From assembly GCF_905404315.1 (NCBI RefSeq), contig NC_066294.1, positions 8,147,501 through 8,211,500 on the forward strand: a stretch of 64,000 bases of DNA, read 5' to 3'. The first letter of the stretch is position 1. Each line of letters opens with the position of its first letter. The notes under the pieces are model-generated. The model was not told where the DNA came from. It saw nothing but the letters and a program-made list of their open reading frames with translations, and made no database searches. Shown here one piece after another: positions 34,820 through 46,072 of this stretch. A program made the translations under genes and the position numbers. This stretch comes from Leptidea sinapis (Eukaryota > Arthropoda > Insecta > Lepidoptera > Pieridae).

Positions 34820-35055
34820 TGACGACCCATATAGCCCAGTGATCCTACCTACTGAGCTAGAGGTCCCGAGTTCGAACCCTGGTAGGTGCTAACATTTATT
34901 TGATGAACATGGATATTTGTTTCCGAGTCATGCATGTTTATAAGTATTTATACATGTTTAAGTAAGTATATGGTATTAAATATATCGTTGTCGCATACAG
35001 GCTATGCCTAGTTTGGGCAAGATAATTTGAGTAAATTATCATACCCTATTGATAT
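34820..35055 (+). repeat. tRNA-derived SINE
   Basis: Begins GACGACCCATATAGCCCAGT, has a B-box-like GAGTTCGAACCCTGG, and a tail with GAACATGGATATTTGTTTCC and ATATCGTTGTCGCATACAGG. Confidence 0.85.
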
Positions 35056-36070
35056 AAAAATTTTGGATAGCTCTGGTTTGAATTTAATAATTAATCTACA
35101 CCCATCCTTTAAATCTCCTATTCAATATTCTAAAACTGTTACCTTATTGCCAACATTAAAACACGCAATGTCCTACTAACCATTACATCATCCAAACGAG
35201 TGTTGTAATGAAATTCAGTGCAACATTATATCATCCATTTTCATAATATCACCTTTGGATGATATTATGGTTACTAGAACTGCTTTTTAGAAGTTCACAG
35301 TAAAGAAGCAGTAAGCTAACTGTTTCAGTATATTTTAAAGAGGATTCATATTATGGGTGTAGATAAAGTATGCAATTGTTGATAATTAGGTATTAAAACA
35401 CTCATGTGATACTATTACCACCACCCCATGTGGTGATATACCCACATTCATGTTATAATACCCCTTAATACACAACAGTTGCATAAATAACCATGATATC
35501 ATGTTACTGATTAGGTTAGTGAGTTAGATTAATTTCTATACCAGTTTACTGTTTTTTGATATCTATAATAGGCACGAAATAATCTGCCTGGTCACACTAA
35601 TTGTAATTATCAGTACGAATTTCATTATAATTTCGAGAAAGTTCTTTTATCAACGCGTAGCACTCTCCGTTCACGTCAAGTCGAGTTTCTTACAAAGTTC
35701 TTTATGGTAAATATGAAATATTAGTACGCGCTGCTCCCAACAATCTTGTAATGTAGCAACGCAACTTACCTTGTTTGTACTTTGCAAGCGTCACAAAAAA
35801 ACTTTGTATATTTAAAAGTGTATTCTTAATAATGATAAAATGCATTTATATATTTTATTATAACGAATGAAGTCTTAAATTGAAACTAAATAATAACATT
35901 AGAATTTAAAAGACCAATTACAAGTGATGACTTGTAGGAATAAATAAGAGGTAGACATAAAACTCACGAACTAAGTATACAAGTAGTGAAAAAGTATTAA
36001 AAATTAAATAGGAAGTGTATTAACATAAATAAACTATATATACCCTTTACTTTTATGTTACTTTATTATT
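35056..36070. other. Unassigned, one small palindrome
   Basis: 35240-35267 is a 10-base-arm palindrome (CATAATATCA and TGATATTATG). No gene seen. Confidence 0.4.
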
Positions 36071-36071
36071 A

Positions 36072-36152
36072 TTTTTTATGGAAAAGGAGGACAAACGTAC
36101 GGTTCACCTGGTGTTAAGTGATCACCGCCATCCACATTCTCTTGTCCCCCCT
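36072..36152 (-). repeat. LINE 3' tail fragment
   Basis: Contains GGAGGACAAACGTACGGTTC and CACCGCCATCCACATTCTCT, the reference LINE's last 80 bases. Confidence 0.7.
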
Positions 36153-36299
36153 CCACTGTAACTTCTAAAATAAGAGAATGATAAAACTAAATAAATAAGA
36201 GTCAAAAAAACTAAACAGCACGCTTTATATAAAATTCAACTAAAAAATAGAAAATAAATTTAAATTGAAAATAGTGTAATAAAAATATATTTTATTGTA

Positions 36300-36368
36300 A
36301 AAAAAAGCGTGGGGTGTTTTTTAAGATATTATTGAAATAATAATTCTTCTACACGCCACGCTTTTTTT
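36300..36368. repeat. Hairpin with 17-base arms
   Basis: 36300-36316 (AAAAAAAGCGTGGGGTG) pairs with 36352-36368 at 16 of 17 positions. The 35-base loop can pair further (ATTATT with AATAAT). Could be a tiny MITE core or a precursor-RNA-like fold. 36369-37130 has no gene. Confidence 0.6.
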
Positions 36369-37133
36369 AACTATTATTTATTTTTAAATTTTTAGTCAAA
36401 TTAGTGTAATGTCATCGGTCATGGATAAAGTGGGTCAAAATCGCGCCCAAAGAAGTCGGTTACAAACATACAAACATACAGGTGAAGCTAATATAAAGCG
36501 TATAAAAAAATATATCATGTACATCATCTTCCACCGAATGGTTAGAACGAGATCTAGTGAGTAGTTTTTTTAATACAATAATATTAAAACGTCAATCAAA
36601 GTTACAAAGAACAACAACAAATTTTATATTATGTCACTTGCTGCTACGGAACCCTTCATGGGCGAGTCGAACTCGTACTTGGCCGCTTTTTCATCAACTA
36701 TCTCCGTTATATTCAGAAACTTTTCGGTAACTTATTGAGGTGATATCACGAGTTAATGTAGTGATAAAGTTTATTTTGTCTAATCGACGTGTGTCAGCCG
36801 TCAGCACCCCCTGTCCGAGTTTTACAACTTTTCCCCTATTCGATGAATCAACAATGAATTATGCATGAGAATTAAGTTTGCGCCAGATAAGAGGCTGAAA
36901 GATTTATTTGGCGATATGATGTGTAGAAAACAATCCAACTTGTTCGCGAAACTTGAATTATCGCTGTTGTTTCATTGAATGTATCAAGCACCTGTCAAAC
37001 TTTACACAATTTACGGTTTATTTTGTTTTTTAACGGCCTTATGTGAAATAATAAGAAAAAGGTTACAGCGATTTGTTTGATTTAACAACGTTCAGTCATG
37101 GTTAAACTTTTAAAGGAAAATTGAAAAAAAAAA

Positions 37134-37256
37134 AAATCTTTTATTTTCTCAAAGTTGATTCCTTTAGAATTATTTTTGTTAGTATTTCTAACGCTATCAC
37201 CGCTTCGGATACAAATGGCGCTCTGAGAGAGAGCAAGTGGCGCAAGAAACTCTCCT
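37134..37256 (-). repeat. LINE 3' region fragment
   Basis: Matches 2030-2180 (GATTCCTTTAGAATT, CGCTCTGAGAGAGAG, GCGCAAGAAACTCTCC). Confidence 0.7.
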
Positions 37257-37308
37257 CAAGACAATAAATGTCGCGGATTCACTCATGTACTTACATTTTT
37301 GTATTTTT

Positions 37309-37497
37309 AAAGTGAAACTTTTATTACATCGTCTCAAACTTTTTCGTCTGTGTGTTGCATGTCGCATGACGGTCAGGCGGCGCCTATAGTTCGCAGCAGC
37401 TGACCGTGTAGTGTAAAGACTATTACTCATATGTACCAGTGCTCCACGCTACTTTTTAGTTAAATGTCTATCATGTGAAAAAAAGTTTCACTTTTAC
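37309..37497. mobile_element. TIR element (AAAGTGAAAC family), copy 2
   Basis: Ends AAAGTGAAACTTTTATTAC and, inverted, GGTAAAAGTGAAACTTTTT; same GC-rich core as 21056-21328 but shorter. 37498-37774 is unassigned. Confidence 0.65.
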
Positions 37498-37774
37498 CGG
37501 GGTTTCATAAAACCATATCCTTTTTGCTTATGTTCAAAAACTCTAGTGTTATATGAACATGTTATATATCTTAATCTTAATGTAATGTTCCTCGTTTGCT
37601 CACGAGTGAAACAACTAATCTTTACTATGTAGCAGATTAGAACTGGCCTTCCGCTGTATTGTGCATTCCTTATATAGCACTCAACGTCACACGGTTAATG
37701 TCACTGTCGATGTCGTGACAGTGACAATGATAGTTAACACAAACTCTGTTAAGACTAGACGTCAGTACACTACA

Positions 37775-38136
37775 CTAAATATATATAAATTACGTGACAC
37801 GTTGTTTGTCCGCGATGGACTCCTAAACTAATGAACGGATTTTAATGGGGATTATTTCATGGAGTGCAGCTTAGTCCAACTTGAGAGATAGGATAGTTTT
37901 TATTTCGTTTTGGGTTCCATAATTATTTTTATGCAAATATTTGTTTCGTATGGACATATTTTCTATGAGAGAATTTAGTGACGCACGGTTTGACAGTTCC
38001 GTTGTGAAACAATTTCATTATAACAACAGCGATCATTTTTTACAAAGTAATTCTTGATGTTTTGAAATATTATTGGCAAATTGCTATAAAACAGTATTTT
38101 TTTTATCTACAGAACAACGTCTGTCGGGGCAGCTAG
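37775..38136 (+). mobile_element. Helitron, first of a head-to-tail array
   Basis: Contains AATTACGTGACACGTTG near the 5' end and ends GTCTGTCGGGGCAGCTAG followed by T. The 5' TC is mutated. Closest relative is 59945-60308. Confidence 0.8.
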
Positions 38137-38469
38137 TATATTATATAATTCCAGTGTCCTGATGTTTATTTCCAGTGAACTCCTAAACTAATGAACGAAT
38201 TTAATGGGGATTACTTGATGGAGTTGAGTTTAGTCTAACTTGAGAGATAGGATAGTTTTTATTTCGATTTGGACCTATAATTATTTTCATTGCCAATATT
38301 TGTTTTGTATGGACATATTTTCTATGAGAGAATTTATTGACGCACGGTTTGACAGTTCTGCTGTGAAACAATTTCATTATAACAACAGGGAGCATATTTT
38401 ACTAAATTATTCTTATTTAAACAGTATTTTATTTATAATGTACAGAACAACGTTTGTCGTGTCAGCTAG
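38137..38469 (+). mobile_element. Helitron, second of the array
   Basis: Starts immediately after the first element's CTAG, and ends GTTTGTCGTGTCAGCTAG followed by T. Resembles 27752-28029 more than its neighbour. Confidence 0.8.
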
Positions 38470-38478
38470 TATATCTTA

Positions 38479-38754
38479 TCTTAATATATATTTCTTTTGT
38501 GCGTCTCTTGTAACTGAAGTTCTCCTATTTAGGGGGTAAAATCGGTCCGGCCGGCAAATGGCCGGATTTTAACGTAACTTTCTGTGTGTCTTCAGGTGGA
38601 TTCGAGAATGGTTTGGATTCACAATACCTCCTAAACTGCTGCACTGATTTTTATAATTCTCCTGCTGTATGTTAGTGAACTTCTCCTAACGGCTGGACCG
38701 ATTTTTCAAATTTAAGACGTGTGTACAGGACAACTTCTACATCGGGTCCACTAG
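38479..38754 (+). mobile_element. Helitron, third of the array
   Basis: Begins TCTTAATATATATTTCTTTT and ends CATCGGGTCCACTAG between A38478 and T38755. A different subfamily; its 3' end matches 10624-10765. 38755-39075 has no gene. Confidence 0.75.
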
Positions 38755-39075
38755 TAATATACAAAGCGCAAAGGTAGCGTTAGAAATTTTATTATACAAC
38801 GATATATTTTGTATAATATATCGTTGGAAAGCTTTATTCAGGTTTAAACTTTTCCCATGGAGTTACATTGATAACGAGGTTTGTAAGCTAGAACGTGCCA
38901 ACAATAGTCAAGCAAAAATATCGGATACAGGAAATCGTGAAACTGGAAATCATTGTTGCACGATTTGGGGATTTTATTCTAAGTTTGAACTACCATTGCA
39001 TATGCTTAACCAGGAATGCATACGGGCAGGGGACACGTGAGTGACGAACGGTCGTCACTACGATATTAAATTATA

Positions 39076-39489
39076 CTAGCTGACCCAGCAAACGTAGTAT
39101 TGCCATATAAAGTAGTAATAATTAAAAAAAAAAAATTTGGTGTATAAAAATAGATGACGACCGATTGCCATCTTCCAATTCTATTGCGCATCTATGGATG
39201 GAATAGAATAATACTAAAATCCCGATACAAAATTTGGTGTAGATCTTAGACGGGTGAAAATTTGAAAATGTATGTATTTTTTAATGATGAATAAAATAAA
39301 AATAAAAAAAATTGTCAAAAAAATAATATTTAGGGATGGGTGACCCTTATCATTTAGAGGCATGAAAAATAGATGTTGGCTGATTCTCAGACCTACCCGA
39401 TATACACACAAATCTTCAAACAATTTGGTTTAGCCGTTTCGGAGGACTTTGGTAGCAAACACAGGGACACGAGAATTGTATGTATAAGA
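39076..39489 (-). mobile_element. Non-autonomous Helitron, complete
   Basis: The minus strand starts TCTTATACATACAATTCTCG and ends CGTTTGCTGGGTCAGCTAG-like (here TACGTTTGCTGGGTCAGCTAG without its first bases); flanks A39075 and T39490. 414 bases. It is the uninterrupted relative of 22609-23151. Confidence 0.88.
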
Positions 39490-39987
39490 TGAAGTTTTAC
39501 TATTGTTACTTCAAAATCGCAAATCCCCCAGTTATCTACCACACTATTTGAAGATTTAATACTAATTTTATTTATATATACTTAGTATTTTTATGAGTGA
39601 AAACTTCACACCGTCCCGCAAGTTTGACATCCTGAATGTTGATGTTAGTTGGTCAACTAGATCATTAAATATTGTATCCATACCTCAGACGAGATTTTGT
39701 GGTATTAGGTATAAAATCATTTTTGAAATAACAAAGAGATACTTCGTTTTATTTTTACAATAATTTAATATTATTTTATTATATAAAGTATCAAAGTTAT
39801 CATTAACTTTAGTAGTATTTAGGTTAATAGCGACATCTGTAGTGTGGCTTAAAACATATAATTTTTTGTACGTAAGCAAAGACCATTTTAATGATGTAGG
39901 TTTACGGTAGATGGCACTTGATCTGAACTGCAAAAGTTTGAGGAGGTATTAGTCAATATTAAATCAGTCATGTAATGTGGTGCTTTA
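39490..39987. other. Unassigned AT-rich DNA
   Basis: A short minus-strand ORF has no family features. No repeat recognised. Confidence 0.45.
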
Positions 39988-40225
39988 TCTTCTAATATAT
40001 AAAATTCTCGCATCGCAATGTTTGCTACCAAACTCCTTCGAAACGGCTGAACCGATTTGAATTAAATTTCGTATGCATATCGCGTAGGTTTGAGAATCGG
40101 CCAACATCTATTTTTTATACTCCTAAGTGATAGGGGTGTCCCAAATATATTTACATTTTTGATATTTTATTTTTATGATATGATGATATTTTAAGTTTAT
40201 TAATCACGATTTATATATTTTTGCG
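39988..40225 (+). mobile_element. Helitron 5' part, truncated
   Basis: Begins TCTTCTAATATATAAAATTC and follows the 20582 Helitron for about 200 bases, then breaks off at a GC-rich block without a 3' end. Confidence 0.6.
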
Positions 40226-40228
40226 CCC

Positions 40229-40845
40229 ATGGCCAACGTCGGCTGGTCGAGCTGTGGGGGATCGGTGATAGCGCCATTTGAATTCGCTTCTTGCTCCATT
40301 TGCACATAGTTGCCGATTCAACCGCGGCTCGCGCAGGCCCGACAATGTTGAGATCGGGTCACCCGGTTGCAGCGCCATCGCCAGGCGAGTGCCGGCTGCG
40401 AGAACTGTACGTGAGGTACACGCCTGAACGAGTACCTCATGGTGGAGACCAAGTTCCAGCCGAAGCCGTCTGCCGCAAGACTCTGAGGTCAGCGAGGTGA
40501 CGATTGGTGCCAGAGATGGTGCTGCTCATGTGCTGAGGAGTCTGAAGCTCTGGTTCGACCTTCCGATTGACTGTTTGATCAGTTTCTGACCAATATGAAG
40601 GTGAGGCCATGCCACGTGCCATGCATCACTATATTCTGCATGAACATTGCCATCAACGAGCATGCCGAGAGGACCAAGCGGTCCAGGACTGTGTCCATCG
40701 AAGAACTGGTGTTGGTGTCCCAGTCTACTTGCACGGTGGGTGATGTGCAGCGTATATCCCGCGTGATGACGGAGAAGCTGTCACTGGCCGGGGGTGGAGC
40801 CCTACACGTGGCTCACCGGCCAACGTCGGCTGGTCGAGCTGTTGG
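40229..40845. other. GC-rich block bounded by a 25-base direct repeat
   Basis: GGCCAACGTCGGCTGGTCGA plus GCTGT occurs at 40231-40255 and again at 40819-40843. The block between is far richer in G+C than its surroundings and reads as broken coding sequence on the plus strand (for example SRTVSIEELVLVSQ, RISRVMTEKLSLAGGGA). I do not recognise it. It may be a retrotransposon gag relic. No intact ORF. Confidence 0.4.
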
Positions 40846-40912
40846 GAGCGAAGCCGTACGTACTTTGCGTCGTGATTGCAGCATTGTTTTGTTTTCCCCC
40901 TTATTTACATAG

Positions 40913-41300
40913 CACGAGTAAGATACATTGACTACTGGGTGGTCAAATTGAATTTCATGGAACAAGGATAAGATAGGTATATAGGTACTCAGATATTAAT
41001 CGTTATCGAAAATATTATGTACGGAATTTATTATGTACTACGTATTGCCTAATATAAATTATATGAACCTACCATACTCAATTATTTGTCTGTGGCACCA
41101 ACACAACTAGACCACTAGTACAGGGGTCAGAACTTGGTTAGGGCGCAGAGTGCCGTACGGCACTTCAAATATTGGGGTACATGCCGATTTCGGAAGGTTC
41201 ATAGAAGTATAGCGGACTACAGTGTCTTTGTCGTCAAGTAGCAATATGCAAGTATTATAATATAATATTATGTTTCGATCTGAAGAGCGCTAGAAGAAAA
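40913..41300. other. Unassigned
   Basis: A 14-base palindrome GTGCCGTACGGCAC near 41150. No gene seen. Confidence 0.4.
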
Positions 41301-41304
41301 ATTA

Positions 41305-41400
41305 CTGAGCTAATGAGACTCAACATCTTATGTCTTAAATAATTGCGATTCCACTCAGAATTTTGAGTTCAATCAAGAATCCTGGAGTCATCAGGTGAAT
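41305..41400 (+). repeat. GGCTCC repeat, degraded 3' part
   Basis: Recognisable CTAATGAGACTCAACATCTT and AAGAATCCTGGAG; the rest is lost. Confidence 0.5.
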
Positions 41401-43239
41401 AGATGAACGTCTTGTTAGTCTAGTCACTATGTCTCATAATAAAAGATATACACAGTACAAGACTACAAGAACGAATCCACCAAGCCTTTTATCTGAGTTA
41501 CGCACGCTCTTCCAGGGCCTGTCCGGAAATTTAACTTCGTTAAGAATGAAATATGTCGCGTCGTTATTCCACGGCTTGTTGCGCGGATACTTACATTTCC
41601 AGCTCTCCAACTCTAGTTTTCTCATCAGAGCGACCGGAAATAATTTCAGCTGAGACTGAGTTATGACAAAACTCACACGGACAATGCAGCATCGATATTT
41701 TTATTTATTTATTTATCACATTACATATTACTGATATACAAACTAGGTCTACTAATCATCTAAAACGACAAATGTTACAATTAATGAGGTATAAATTAAA
41801 TTAAGAACCGTAAAAATATTGTTACGACTTAAAACGAATAAATATAACTTAGCAAGTTCATATTATCTTGGCTTCTAATTTTTTAATAGGTATTAAAATC
41901 CTTTATTTTTTTAAATTGAAAACCTAACTTGATTTTTAAATCTGAAATTTGACGCTATTGACGTTTTTTTTAATTGAACTCACTGATTATAATAATAATG
42001 ATAATTACCTCCCGGGCTTCAAACCGGTGAACTCTACATGGACCTAATTTCATATTTTGTATGGACCTATTTTTGACTTTGACTTTAATGATGAATTGTA
42101 AAACTTATCAAATAGAATTTAACGTGTGGAGGAATTCCAACTAGTGTTAATAATTGTTTTTCATAAATGTATTTCTTGCTACAAAATAAATACTCTTTTA
42201 CAATAAAATAAAACCTGTGAAGTATATAATAATGGAACATGAAGACTAAATTTGATTGAATAATGTTAAATAACTATCAAATGACATTGCTTTATCCGTA
42301 GAAATATCTCTCAACAAATGAAGATTTAGAGGAAACTTTGCGAATTTATTGTATCGAGTCAAGTTTAGTCAATTGTGTTCGACTTCCATAACTTACTAAC
42401 TAGAATCCTAAACTTATGATTGTCATAAAAAAAAATCCATGTTTTTTTGCCTTAAAATTGGTCTTTCCTTCAGTTAAAGCTTGTTGAATAATAGCAATGG
42501 TAAATAACGCCTGGAAAATGATCTTGTTCTGCAGTAAATAGATTTTTTTAGTAAATATGTTTTTTTTTTCATACTTATATGTGATAATTATGTATATAAT
42601 ACATACGTTTCACAAATTATTGTTATAATATCGTAATGATTCCATCTACAGTTTCTGAAGTAAAACTATTTTCGCAGTGTCATAGATGGTACTTTGTCTT
42701 AGTATAATATTAACTACAAACAGCCGAATATTTGCCCGTGAAGTAAGCGTATCATTTCAATTAACATTTATTTTTTTATGTTTTTTCTAGCGATGTTTCA
42801 GTTTTTGTTACTCTTGGTGTATATCTCTTATCTCAAGTTTCATTAGGACAGTACCAAGAGTACTTTAACAATCTTTAAGTGTGAAGAAACGTTCGTCAGA
42901 AACTTGTACATTAAAATTTCTGAACACCAAAACGTACATACTTTTCTAGAGGTCGCACTCTTTGAAACCTTTCGCTTTCGTGACGCTGCAGAAACATTAA
43001 TTAAACAAGGTGATGTCTTGCTTACCAGATGGTTGCTGTCCAGAGCAGAAGCGGATACCCAAGAAGGGCCACATTGTCAGCGTTACATGACATTCATGTA
43101 AACTTCAATAATATGAAATAATTATTTTCTTACATATATACAACAAGCTTTGTGCTCAGCGACATCATGTATAAAGAGCATGACCCAAATACAGCAAACT
43201 CGAACTCTATATATGTAGCTATGCCACCATACTTGCTCC
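41401..43239. other. Unassigned AT-rich DNA
   Basis: No repeat with a second copy here. A 65-codon plus-strand ORF at 42904 has no recognisable domain and no splice or start context that persuades me. Confidence 0.45.
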
Positions 43240-43264
43240 CCGCTAATAAAGCTTTAAAAACGTA

Positions 43265-43790
43265 ATACCCGGACGACCGTGCGATCTCAGCGGATACTCC
43301 ATAGGGAGATATGAAGGCTTAGAGGGCACCTGCCAAAAGCCAACTTCAGGTGGTGTTTAGTGGGTAGGCACCTAGGTTTTTACGTGAGTCCCACATAACC
43401 AACGCAGACTTGGGCTGCGTTGGTATTCATGAGCATTCCCCACCTCACTTCCGTCGTTATCCCAGAGGGTAGCCCTTTCCCTTGTTTGGGCGCAAAAAAA
43501 AAACGACCGTGTCTTCCTCGGATTTTTAAGAATGTATAAAACTTACAGAAAATTAAAAACTAATAGGACATCTGGATTCGAACTGAGATCTTCTGCTTTC
43601 CGGATCACCCAATGCCCCACCTGAGCTATTATAGTCTTGTATATAGTGGCGAAATTTACCTTTGTATTTTAATGTTATTGTAGCTGTTTCTAATTAAACA
43701 TGGATAAAACTACATTTTTTAAATTAAAACCTTTTCCGAGATTCAGATTATTTATATATATACAAGAATTGCTCCTCTAAAGATATAAAA
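43265..43790. repeat. GACGACCG repeat, copy 2, with nested retroposon
   Basis: Outer parts 43265-43281 and 43503-43790 match 24386-24745. The insert 43282-43502 interrupts it. Confidence 0.7.
43282..43502 (+). mobile_element. A-tailed retroposon with 9-base target duplication
   Basis: Insert of 221 bases beginning CGATCTCAGCGGATACTCCA and ending GGGCGC plus ten A. ACGACCGTG is duplicated at 43273-43281 and 43503-43511. This is target-primed integration. The sequence looks like a 5'-truncated non-LTR 3' end. Confidence 0.85.
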
Positions 43791-43969
43791 TATTATGTCA
43801 AAAAATATAGAAACCTATAGTAAGCCCGCACCTTTCAAATGTATAGTTCTGGCTTTAAAAAGAATATGACAGTCTATGACAATTATTAGAAAAATCATTT
43901 TGACTGATATATTTCAACAAAAATAATATTGTAATTTTTTACATTCATTTTATTACACAAATTATTTAA

Positions 43970-46072
43970 ATGGAACACAATATCATAAATACATTAAAAG
44001 GTGACAGGGTAAGTAGTACTTACGCTGAGATTTATTTTGACGATACTTACTGTAACCACATCAAATCTGATACTATAGAGGGTGGGCTTGAATTAAGTAA
44101 CCGGGGGCAAGAAACTGAGAAATTAGATATTGAAGATGAATGGACGTCGCCTAGTGATCTTCTTGTTGGTATAATCGAACTAAAACCACCATTCACATCT
44201 AAAATCAATCGTGGAAAGACTCATGAAGGAATATGCCGAATTGGTAATGAGTTGTTAAAACAGGAACACTCAAAATTTCTTAAATCTCTTAATAAAAATA
44301 TAGCGGAAAATGATGCTGCATGGGAGCAAATTCTAAAGCATGAAAGCGAAAAGGTTACAAATAAAGTAAAGGTAATATATGATAAAATCTTCAAAGAAAA
44401 AAGTCTAATCATGTCGAATGAAATCTCCAAATTTTATGAAAGTAATTTGCAAGAGCTAGAAGATCATATTAGATCAGAAGTTCAAATGGTACTTGAAAGT
44501 TCTCAGGCAAATATTATATCTACTTTAAATGCGGAAATAAGAGAAAAACTAAAACAGCAAAAAAAATCTCTAGAAGATATCCTTCGAAAAAGGCTACTAA
44601 ATGAGGTTAAGAAGATAAATCACTATTATAGCCTACTTTTGCGTGAAGAAATTGATAAAAATGAATACCTTATTAATAATGCATTAATTGATAAAAACGA
44701 CACACTCAATGCTTTTGTTAGATTAATGGAAGCTGATAAAATCACCAGCAATATGTACGTTATGAGCTTAGAAAGAAAGAAATGTAAAGTTAAAAAGATA
44801 ATATTAAAAAATTATCACAATGAAGAAATACAAGAAAGAATTGAGAAGATCAAAGAAAGACGGGATATTATAGAAGATTATAAAACTAGAGAGAAAACTA
44901 TACCAGCTATAAACAAAGAGTGGACTGAAAATATAAACAAAATTTTACAATTATTTCTCAAATTCATTGGGTTTTCTTTAAAACTTTTACCCGAACAATC
45001 AACATTTTTATTAGATTTAGAAAAACTAGTAATACTACAACTCAACGAAATACAAAAGCAACCAGATGCCCCGCAAACATTGCTACTTGATGAGTCAAAC
45101 TTAATCAATGAATTCAACTTTGTCCAAAAGGAAAATGAAATGAAAGTTCCATGTGAGAATGAACCGTTTACATTAGTAGGTGATTTATCCGATCCAATTC
45201 CCCCACAGTATGGTAGTAGAGAAACGTTGGCTTCTAATGTAGATTTACCTTCATTTAGGGTACAAAGACAGTTTGTTTACGCAAAATGTCATGGATTTGA
45301 AGATATTAAAAAAGTTCTTGATGTTAAAACATGCCCAATGTGTCACTATACAGTTCCTAAATCAGACGAAATACATTCATCGGATACATTACACTCGAAT
45401 TTAGAACCTACATTACAATCTACTGAGGATATAACAACACTGACGACTACAGAATATACAACAACTTCAGAATCAACAACCGACGATACGACAACAACAA
45501 CAGATTCAACTACAGAGGATACGATATCGTCAGCATGGCTATTAAAAGGTGCAATATCTTCAAGAATACCCATGGACGATCATACATTTTCAAAAGGTTT
45601 TCTATTATCTGAAGCCCATTACAAACGTTCTAAAGAATGTCCAGCGAGAAGTTGTATGAATTGGCTAAGGAAACAATCTTTTCTTAATTTAAAATCTTAT
45701 GTTAACTACTCAGATGATAACTATGCAAGGGTTACTGCAATTTTAGGTAAAAACTTTAGACGAAGAACAAGGCCCGTTCTGATGAGACCAAAAGATATCG
45801 TATACTCCGAGCCACCATTTTTTGCTACTAAGGAAAAGTTTCATACTGTCGAAACTCAGTGCTCTAGCGCAGAAGATCTTGATATGGTAAATACTGCCAG
45901 TTGCACTTGCATTGCCAGCAACTCCAATATTAACGTAAAAGACGCTAACACATCAGATATTGAAGTGCACGACGCCTTTACTAAACGTAAAATATCTTTA
46001 CAGCATCTCTTCAATAGTAATCCCGAACTGTTGAAGCTCTTCACAGACGAATGTTATGATAAGAAAATTTAA
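43970..46072 (+). CDS. Intronless 700-residue coiled-coil protein, unknown function
   Basis: The only long ORF in the window. The ATG in TTTAAATGGAA is preceded by AT-rich sequence with no nearer upstream start. Residues about 85-350 are rich in Lys, Glu, Asn and Ile with few Pro, as in coiled coils (for example REKLKQQKKSLEDILRKRLL). 350-385 holds a hydrophobic stretch LFLKFIGFSLKLLPEQ. About 450-460 holds CPMCH, a single CxxC. About 480-520 is an acidic Thr/Ser tract (TTTTTDSTTEDT). The C-terminal 150 residues have no family match I know. No signal peptide or membrane segment. It weakly recalls vertebrate C6orf163-like coiled-coil proteins in the LL-P...FLL region, which is only a guess. 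Codon use is AT-rich like the flanks. Lack of introns over 2.1 kb could mean a retrocopy; no poly-A scar is seen. A TE (GACGACCG repeat) ends 180 bases upstream. Confidence 0.8.
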   Translation: MEHNIINTLKGDRVSSTYAEIYFDDTYCNHIKSDTIEGGLELSNRGQETEKLDIEDEWTSPSDLLVGIIELKPPFTSKINRGKTHEGICRIGNELLKQEHSKFLKSLNKNIAENDAAWEQILKHESEKVTNKVKVIYDKIFKEKSLIMSNEISKFYESNLQELEDHIRSEVQMVLESSQANIISTLNAEIREKLKQQKKSLEDILRKRLLNEVKKINHYYSLLLREEIDKNEYLINNALIDKNDTLNAFVRLMEADKITSNMYVMSLERKKCKVKKIILKNYHNEEIQERIEKIKERRDIIEDYKTREKTIPAINKEWTENINKILQLFLKFIGFSLKLLPEQSTFLLDLEKLVILQLNEIQKQPDAPQTLLLDESNLINEFNFVQKENEMKVPCENEPFTLVGDLSDPIPPQYGSRETLASNVDLPSFRVQRQFVYAKCHGFEDIKKVLDVKTCPMCHYTVPKSDEIHSSDTLHSNLEPTLQSTEDITTLTTTEYTTTSESTTDDTTTTTDSTTEDTISSAWLLKGAISSRIPMDDHTFSKGFLLSEAHYKRSKECPARSCMNWLRKQSFLNLKSYVNYSDDNYARVTAILGKNFRRRTRPVLMRPKDIVYSEPPFFATKEKFHTVETQCSSAEDLDMVNTASCTCIASNSNINVKDANTSDIEVHDAFTKRKISLQHLFNSNPELLKLFTDECYDKKI

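Noticed and set aside
42904..43101. 65-codon plus-strand ORF
   Set aside because: Composition is plausible, but there is no domain, no good start or splice context and no second copy to judge by.
45346..45573. Minus-strand Val/Ser-rich ORF
   Set aside because: Shadow of the Thr-rich tract of the 700-codon gene on the other strand.
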